Positions 59,512-64,000 of a stretch of DNA of 64,000 bases are shown here, one piece after another. This DNA comes from Saccharofermentans sp. (GTDB lineage: Bacteria > Bacillota > Clostridia > Saccharofermentanales > Saccharofermentanaceae). The notes beneath the pieces were generated by a model. That model did no database searches. It was not told the DNA's origin and worked only from the letters and a program-made list of their open reading frames with translations. The DNA lies in the NCBI GenBank assembly GCA_024683485.1, contig JAIKYD010000021.1, positions 1 through 64,000 on the forward strand, in the 5' to 3' direction. The stretch's first letter is position 1, and each line of letters begins with the position of its first letter. Made by a program: the position numbers and the translations under genes.

Positions 59512-60345
59512 ATGAGCCGGGCAGATGATATTTTCGATGAGAACATAAGAACCATACTGAATTCGGGCTATTCGACCATTAATGACAAGGTAAGGCCCCA
59601 TTGGGCTGATGACGGTGCACCTGCTTATACTTACAAGGCATTTGCAATCGTTAACCGTTACAACCTTGCTGAGGAGTTCCCGATGTTTACTCAGCGCTGG
59701 ATCAACTTCAAGGCTGCAGTTGACGAACTTTTGTGGATCTGGCAGAAGAAATCCAACAATGTCAACGATCTGAACTCGCATATCTGGGATGCATGGGCTG
59801 ATGAGACAGGTTCCATCGGCAAGGCATACGGATATCAGCTTGGTGTTAAGCATAAGTATAAGGAAGGCGAGTTCGACCAGGTTGACCGTGTGCTTTATGA
59901 TCTTAAGAATAATCCGTCATCTAGAAGGATCATGACAAATATCTATGTTCATCAGGATCTGAGTGAGATGCATCTTTATCCCTGCGCTTATTCGATGACT
60001 TTCAATGTTACCGGCAATAAGCTTAACGCTATTCTCAATCAGAGAAGCAACGATATGCTGGTTGCAAACGCATGGAACGTGTGCCAGTATGCGGTATTGG
60101 TTCATCTTTTCGCGAGATGCACAGGGCTTGAAGTTGGAGAATTTGTACATGTTATTGCTGATGCGCATATCTACGACAGGCATGTGGATATCGTTAAGGA
60201 TCTTATAGAGATGCCGAAATATCCTGCACCTAAGCTTGTTCTTGATGAAGGAATCACTGATTTCTATCAGTTCACGACTGACAACATAAGACTTGAAGGT
60301 TATGAGGCCGGTCCCAAGATCAAGGGAATCCCGGTTGCAGTCTGA
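59512..60345 (+). CDS. thyA: Thymidylate synthase (divergent ThyA)
   Basis: A 277-residue enzyme that methylates dUMP with methylene-tetrahydrofolate. QVDRVLYDLKNNPSSRRIM is the phosphate-binding Arg region, GKAYGYQLG an early motif, and NQRSNDMLVANAWNVCQYA carries the NQRSxD dUMP-binding motif. The catalytic Cys is Cys158 in MHLYPCAYSMTF, where most ThyA proteins have PPCH. The His after Cys is replaced by Ala, so this is a divergent subfamily. ATG at 59512 has AAAGGCGGTGA upstream; the longer frame to 59413 runs through the terminator. Confidence 0.93.
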   Translation: MSRADDIFDENIRTILNSGYSTINDKVRPHWADDGAPAYTYKAFAIVNRYNLAEEFPMFTQRWINFKAAVDELLWIWQKKSNNVNDLNSHIWDAWADETGSIGKAYGYQLGVKHKYKEGEFDQVDRVLYDLKNNPSSRRIMTNIYVHQDLSEMHLYPCAYSMTFNVTGNKLNAILNQRSNDMLVANAWNVCQYAVLVHLFARCTGLEVGEFVHVIADAHIYDRHVDIVKDLIEMPKYPAPKLVLDEGITDFYQFTTDNIRLEGYEAGPKIKGIPVAV

Positions 60346-60360
60346 ACGGATGGTTAAGTA

Positions 60361-61074
60361 ATGAAGTTGATCTTTATCAGGCACGGGGATCCCGATTATG
60401 AGAAGGATTCTCTTACGGAGAAAGGCTGGCGCGAGGCTGAGATACTTGCTGACCGTGTCGCGAAATGGGACATTAAACAGATTTACTGTTCAACCATGGG
60501 CCGCGCTAAGGATACCTGTTCCGCAACGCTTAAGAAGACAGGGAGAGAGGCAGTCTATTATGACTGGCTTCAGGAATTCTATTACAGAGTCTGGGATGAG
60601 GATGTAAAGGAATGGACTATAGCCTGGGATTTCTATCCTAGGGATTTCAACAACAGGGATGATTTCCATGATAAGAACAATTGGGCTAATACGGAGATCA
60701 TGAAGTCCGGGGATATCGCCAGGCACGCACAGGAAGTTTATGACGGTTTTGATGCTTTGCTCGAGAAGCACGGTTATAAGAGAAACGACAGAAATTTCTA
60801 TGACGTGATCGAGCATAATGATGACAACATCGTGTTTTTCTGCCATTTTGGTGTTACGGCACTGCTGTTGGGACATCTTATAGGTGTTGCTGCGCCTTCA
60901 CTATGGCAGGGCATGATGATGGCACCGACATCTATCACAGTTTTGGGTTCTGAAGAAAGGATACCTGGAGAGGCAAGCTTCAGAGTACAGACTTTCGCTG
61001 ATTCAAGGCATCTGCTTGAAGCGGGGGAGCCGTTGTCACAGTCAGGTTATTTTGCAAAGATTTTCGAGGGGTGA
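60361..61074 (+). CDS. Histidine phosphatase family protein
   Basis: A 237-residue protein of the phosphoglycerate-mutase superfamily. The catalytic RHG is in LIFIRHGDPDYEKDSLT (residues about 3-19). Arg in TMGRAKDTC and the late His in VFFCHFGVTALL complete the active site. It is more likely a phosphatase than a mutase. It lies 15 bases after thyA and 5 before folA, so it belongs to this folate/thymidylate operon; a role in removing a phosphate from a folate or nucleotide intermediate is possible but unproven. Confidence 0.88.
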   Translation: MKLIFIRHGDPDYEKDSLTEKGWREAEILADRVAKWDIKQIYCSTMGRAKDTCSATLKKTGREAVYYDWLQEFYYRVWDEDVKEWTIAWDFYPRDFNNRDDFHDKNNWANTEIMKSGDIARHAQEVYDGFDALLEKHGYKRNDRNFYDVIEHNDDNIVFFCHFGVTALLLGHLIGVAAPSLWQGMMMAPTSITVLGSEERIPGEASFRVQTFADSRHLLEAGEPLSQSGYFAKIFEG

Positions 61075-61079
61075 GAGAC

Positions 61080-61571
61080 ATGATAGCAATATCGGCAGTT
61101 GATAAGAATTGGGCAATTGGCAACCAGGGACATCTTCTTATATCGTTGCCTGAGGATCAGAAGGGTGTGTTCAGGAAATACACATCCGGTCATACTGTGG
61201 TCTATGGAAGAAAGACCCTTGAGACATTTCCGGGACAGAGGCTTTTGCCTAACAGAGTCAATGTCATAATGTCCAGAAGCTTTGATTATGAGAAGGAAGG
61301 AGCGATGGTGCTTCATTCAGTTGGTGAACTTGAGGATTTCCTTGAACTTACTGCAGATGATGTTTACCTTATCGGCGGTGCTTCTCTTTATAATTCACTT
61401 ATTAGCCTCTGTGACAGGGCCATCATCACGAGCATCCGTGCCGAATTCGAAGCTGACTGCTGGTTCCCGAATCTCGATGAGGATCCTGACTGGGTCCTTG
61501 AGGAAGAGGAAGAGCCTGTCATGAGCGAAAAGGGCGTCGAATTCACGGTAAAACACTATAAGAGAAAGTAA
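61080..61571 (+). CDS. folA: Dihydrofolate reductase
   Basis: A 163-residue enzyme that regenerates tetrahydrofolate after ThyA. It has AISAVDKNWAIGNQGHLLIS at the N-terminus, with the Trp-Ala-Ile-Gly motif. HTVVYGRKTLETFP and VYLIGGASLYNSLI complete the family pattern. ATG at 61080 follows GAGGGGTGAG. The GTG at 61071 is in frame but too close to the upstream stop. Confidence 0.95.
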   Translation: MIAISAVDKNWAIGNQGHLLISLPEDQKGVFRKYTSGHTVVYGRKTLETFPGQRLLPNRVNVIMSRSFDYEKEGAMVLHSVGELEDFLELTADDVYLIGGASLYNSLISLCDRAIITSIRAEFEADCWFPNLDEDPDWVLEEEEEPVMSEKGVEFTVKHYKRK

Positions 61572-61601
61572 TCTCTTTAGTGATGTGATAAGAATAAATA
61601 C

Positions 61602-61668
61602 TGCAATAACATCTTGTACGAGTTATTTCCGTCAGGAAATACTGTCCGAAGTACAAGATGTTATTGCA
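61602..61668. repeat. 18-bp perfect inverted repeat between folA and rpsB
   Basis: TGCAATAACATCTTGTAC (61602-61619) is exactly complementary to the bases at 61651-61668. The 31-base interior has its own hairpin, ATTTCC-GTCA-GGAAAT (61625-61640). Such a 67-base element with perfect arms could be a rho-independent terminator without T-run, a regulatory RNA or a small mobile-like repeat. It begins 30 bases after folA. Confidence 0.75.
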
Positions 61669-61692
61669 TTGTATTTGCTCTTTTGTTAGAAT
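61664..61692 (+). promoter_or_regulatory. Promoter of rpsB-tsf
   Basis: TTGCAT (61664-61669), a 17-bp spacer and TAGAAT (61687-61692). The -35 lies within the right arm of the 18-bp inverted repeat. Confidence 0.55.
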
Positions 61693-61710
61693 ACTCGAGC
61701 ATAAAAATCA

Positions 61711-61764
61711 CGCATACATTCCGACTGTGGCCAATTTGAGCTGAATATTACTTTGATGTATGCG
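61711..61764 (+). promoter_or_regulatory. Stem-loop in the rpsB leader
   Basis: CGCATACAT (61711-61719) pairs with ATGTATGCG (61756-61764) to enclose 36 bases, ending 12 bases before AGGAGG. Leaders of this size before rpsB often carry an S2-binding autoregulatory structure; here that is inference. Confidence 0.45.
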
Positions 61765-61787
61765 GAAGAAAACAGGAGGATTATTTT

Positions 61788-62597
61788 ATGCCGGTTATTT
61801 TAATGAAGCAGCTTCTTGAAGCAGGCGTACACTTCGGTCATCAGACACGCCGTTGGAACCCTAAGATGTCAGAGTACATCTTCACGGAGCGTAACTCAAT
61901 CCACATCATCGATTTGCAGAAGACAGTCAAGAAGGTCGACGAGGCCTATGACGCTATGCGCGAGCTCGCTGAGAAGGGTGATATCCTTTTCGTTGGTACA
62001 AAGAAGCAGGCTCAGGATTCCATCAAGGAAGAAGCTCAGCGTTGCGGACAGTTCTATGTAAATTACCGTTGGCTCGGCGGCACACTCACAAACTTCGTTA
62101 CGATCAAGAAGAGAGTTGCAAGACTTGAAGAGCTCCGCAGAATGGAAGCAGACGGTTCTTTCGAACTCAGAACAAAGAAGGAAGTTGCTAAGCTTAAGCT
62201 CGAGATGACAAAGCTTGATCAGAACCTCGGCGGTATCGTTGGTATGGTTAAGCTTCCTGCAGCACTCTTCATCGTTGATACAAAGAAAGAGCACAATGCA
62301 GTAGCAGAGGCTAAGAGACTTGGTATCCCGATCATCGCTATTGTTGATACAAACTGCGATCCTGATGAAGTTGATTATGTAATCCCGGGTAACGACGATG
62401 CTATCCGTGCAGTTAAGCTCATCACAGCTAAGATGGCTGATGCAGTTATCGAAGCACACCAGGGTGAGGACGCTACATCCGAGGGTATGGATCTTGATTC
62501 CGCTGAGGCTCAGGCCGCTACAGCAGAAGTTGCTGAAGAGCAGGCTGTTGAGGAAGCAGGCGAGAAGTCCATCGAAGAGATCGCTTCCGAGTCTTGA
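61788..62597 (+). CDS. rpsB: 30S ribosomal protein S2
   Basis: A 269-residue uS2 protein. [20 protein letters not shown] is diagnostic, as are [30 protein letters not shown] and [20 protein letters not shown]. An acidic, Ala/Glu-rich C-terminal tail (about 225-269) is longer than in E. coli. CAGGAGG lies upstream. Confidence 0.98.
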   Translation: MPVILMKQLLEAGVHFGHQTRRWNPKMSEYIFTERNSIHIIDLQKTVKKVDEAYDAMRELAEKGDILFVGTKKQAQDSIKEEAQRCGQFYVNYRWLGGTLTNFVTIKKRVARLEELRRMEADGSFELRTKKEVAKLKLEMTKLDQNLGGIVGMVKLPAALFIVDTKKEHNAVAEAKRLGIPIIAIVDTNCDPDEVDYVIPGNDDAIRAVKLITAKMADAVIEAHQGEDATSEGMDLDSAEAQAATAEVAEEQAVEEAGEKSIEEIASES

Positions 62598-62633
62598 TTT
62601 TCGAAAAAAATAAAACCGTAAAGGAGAATATAT

Positions 62634-63572
62634 ATGGCAGTTACAGCACAACAGGTTAAAGAACTCCGTGAGCTTACAGATTGCGGCATCATGGACTGCA
62701 AGAAGGCACTTATCGAGTGCGAAGGTGATATCGAGAAGGCTAAGGCATGGCTTCGTGAGAAGGGTATGGCTAAGGCTGAGAAGAAGTCTGCCAGGATCGC
62801 TGCCGAGGGTGCAGTTGTAGCTAAGATCGCTGATGACAAGAAGTCAGGCGTTCTGGTTGAGATCAACATTGAGACAGACTTTGCTGCAAACACAGATAAG
62901 TTCAAGAACTTCACAAGTGCTGTTGCAACTCATATCCTTGAGAAGAAGCCTGCTACACTTGAAGAGCTTATGGCTCAGCCTCTTTACAATGATGAGTCCA
63001 AGACAGTTGAGATCTTCCAGAAGGAAGCTATCGCCGATATCGGTGAGAACACTTCTATCAGAAGATTCGTTATCTATGAGGTAGAGGGCAATGGTGCTGT
63101 TGCTTCTTATATCCACATGGGCGGTAAGGTAGGCGTTTTCGTTGAAGTTACAACAGATGATGATTCTGTTATCACAAAGCCTGAGTTTGCTGATTTTGCT
63201 AAGAACATCGGCATGCAGGTTGCTTCAATGAGACCTAACTGGGTTACTGAGGATGAAGTTCCCAAGGCTGAGCTCGACAAGGAAGTTGAGATCATCAAGA
63301 ACAAGGCACTCGAAGAGGGTAAGCCTGAGAAGATCGTTATGGAGCGTATCGTTCCCGGTCAGATCAAGAACTTCTACAAGCTCAACTGCCTCGTTGATCA
63401 GGAATTCTTCAGAGATGACGATCTTACTATCTCACAGTACATCGACCAGTCCATCAAGGCTATCGGCGCTAACGTTTCAGTAGTTCGTTTCACACGTTTC
63501 GGTCTTGGCGAAGGCATCGAGAAGAAAGTTGATGATTTTGCTGAGGAAGTAAGAAAGCAGGCAGGTCTCTAA
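62634..63572 (+). CDS. tsf: Translation elongation factor Ts
   Basis: A 312-residue EF-Ts that recycles EF-Tu-GDP. It opens with QVKELRELTDCGIMDCKKAL (UBA-like domain) and has the core VEINIETDFAANTDKFKNF. The usual rpsB-tsf pair; 36-base gap with AAAGGAG. Confidence 0.97.
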   Translation: MAVTAQQVKELRELTDCGIMDCKKALIECEGDIEKAKAWLREKGMAKAEKKSARIAAEGAVVAKIADDKKSGVLVEINIETDFAANTDKFKNFTSAVATHILEKKPATLEELMAQPLYNDESKTVEIFQKEAIADIGENTSIRRFVIYEVEGNGAVASYIHMGGKVGVFVEVTTDDDSVITKPEFADFAKNIGMQVASMRPNWVTEDEVPKAELDKEVEIIKNKALEEGKPEKIVMERIVPGQIKNFYKLNCLVDQEFFRDDDLTISQYIDQSIKAIGANVSVVRFTRFGLGEGIEKKVDDFAEEVRKQAGL

Positions 63573-63604
63573 TAGATCTTTAGCACTGTTGATTCAGTAT
63601 TTAC

Positions 63605-63631
63605 GGGCTGTCCTCCGGGACAGCCCTTTGT
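63605..63631 (+). terminator. Terminator of rpsB-tsf
   Basis: GGGCTGTCC (63605-63613) pairs with GGACAGCCC (63618-63626), loop TCCG, followed by TTTGTTT. It separates tsf from pyrH. Confidence 0.9.
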
Positions 63632-63696
63632 TTATCTGGTCCTTTAGACATACCGCATTTATCTCGGATTTTTTACTTTTAATAAAAAGATATTAT

Positions 63697-63705
63697 TGAT
63701 AAAAT
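63697..63705 (+). promoter_or_regulatory. Possible extended -10 promoter of pyrH
   Basis: TGA-TAAAAT, 36 bases before pyrH, behind the tsf terminator. No convincing -35. Confidence 0.35.
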
Positions 63706-63741
63706 CTAATGAAGAAATTTTTGCGGAGGGTAAGTACGTAA

Positions 63742-64000
63742 ATGGGCGAGACAAAATATAAGCGTGTACTTCTTAAGATATCCGGTGAGGCTTTGGCTGG
63801 AGATGCCAAGCTCGGTATCAATGATGAGGTTCTTAAAGAAATATCCACAAATATCAAAGCAGTAGCAGATCTTGGTGTCCAGGTTGCAATCGTAGTAGGC
63901 GGAGGTAACTTCTGGCGTGGCAGATCTTCTGAGAAGATGGACAGGGTTACGGCAGACCATATGGGAATGCTGGCTACTCTTATGAATTCCCTTGCACTTT
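63742..64000 (+). CDS. pyrH: Uridylate kinase, N-terminal part (3' end outside window)
   Basis: The frame is open to the end of the window (86 codons). It encodes [31 protein letters not shown] and [15 protein letters not shown], which identify the bacterial hexameric UMP kinase of the amino acid kinase fold. It makes UDP from UMP. Its ATG at 63742 follows GGAGGG. The rpsB-tsf-pyrH order is conserved; frr would be expected next. Confidence 0.95.
   Translation, partial: MGETKYKRVLLKISGEALAGDAKLGINDEVLKEISTNIKAVADLGVQVAIVVGGGNFWRGRSSEKMDRVTADHMGMLATLMNSLAL

Noticed and set aside
1-64000. CRISPR array, prophage or insertion sequence
   Set aside because: I saw no regularly spaced direct repeats, phage structural genes or transposases.

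Overview
This window looks like a piece of chromosome from an anaerobic Firmicute of the class Clostridia, probably a gut or rumen commensal of the Lachnospiraceae/Oscillospiraceae type. The case rests on an IspH protein fused to ribosomal protein S1, the ylxM-ffh-rpsP-khpA-rimM gene order, an intracellular GH51 arabinofuranosidase, secreted proteins with Trp/Tyr-rich wall-binding repeats, many lipoproteins, strong AGGAGG ribosome binding sites and TTGACA/TATAAT promoters. This is inference from gene content; no marker gene was compared. I see no prophage, insertion sequence or CRISPR array. The genes at both edges (a PAP2 phosphatase and pyrH) run out of the window.

Layout. 1-2.2 kb: membrane phosphatase, small-molecule kinase and tyrosine phosphatase. 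2.2-4.4 kb, minus strand: a thiol/redox operon, ohrR-glutathione peroxidase-truncated second glutathione peroxidase-two flavodoxins. 5.2-8.3 kb: SRP and ribosome-maturation operon, without the usual trmD and rplS at its end. 8.4-11.4 kb: GH51 enzyme, a Cys-rich small protein and a diguanylate cyclase. 11.4-18.6 kb: cysteine desulfurase-thiI-AIR synthase-like protein, then glyA, rarA, a lipoprotein and dtd. 18.7-24.7 kb: clpX, ROK sugar kinase, valS and a membrane protein, closed by a strong terminator. 24.7-29.3 kb: HtrA protease, tRNA-Ser(CGA), a condensation-fold acyltransferase, a second GGDEF protein and tRNA-Ser(GCT).

29.3-33.1 kb is the most unusual part: a compact RiPP (ribosomally made, modified peptide) locus. 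A Nif11-type precursor peptide ends in a Gly-Gly site and a 20-residue core with four cysteines. A hairpin attenuator follows, then a radical SAM/SPASM maturase, then a translationally coupled 591-residue protein. That last protein has a radical-SAM-like barrel without the CxxxCxxC cluster motif but keeps a complete Cys-rich SPASM tail. No processing protease or dedicated exporter lies beside it.

33.1-45 kb: PfkB kinase, ABC exporter, rluF, a two-component system, three lipoproteins (two of them paralogues), an RNA methyltransferase-like protein and an RluA-family enzyme. 45-54 kb: ileS, a site-2 protease homologue, scpA-scpB, an RpiR-type regulator, cmk and ispH-rpsA. 54-59.4 kb: two tRNA-Pro genes, one with the rare AGG anticodon, then two tandem secreted proteins with wall-binding repeats. 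59.4-64 kb: thyA, a histidine phosphatase, folA, rpsB, tsf and the start of pyrH.

How the genes work together: housekeeping translation and chromosome genes make up most of the window. Accessory functions (RiPP, surface proteins, lipoproteins, c-di-GMP enzymes) sit between them, several next to tRNA genes.
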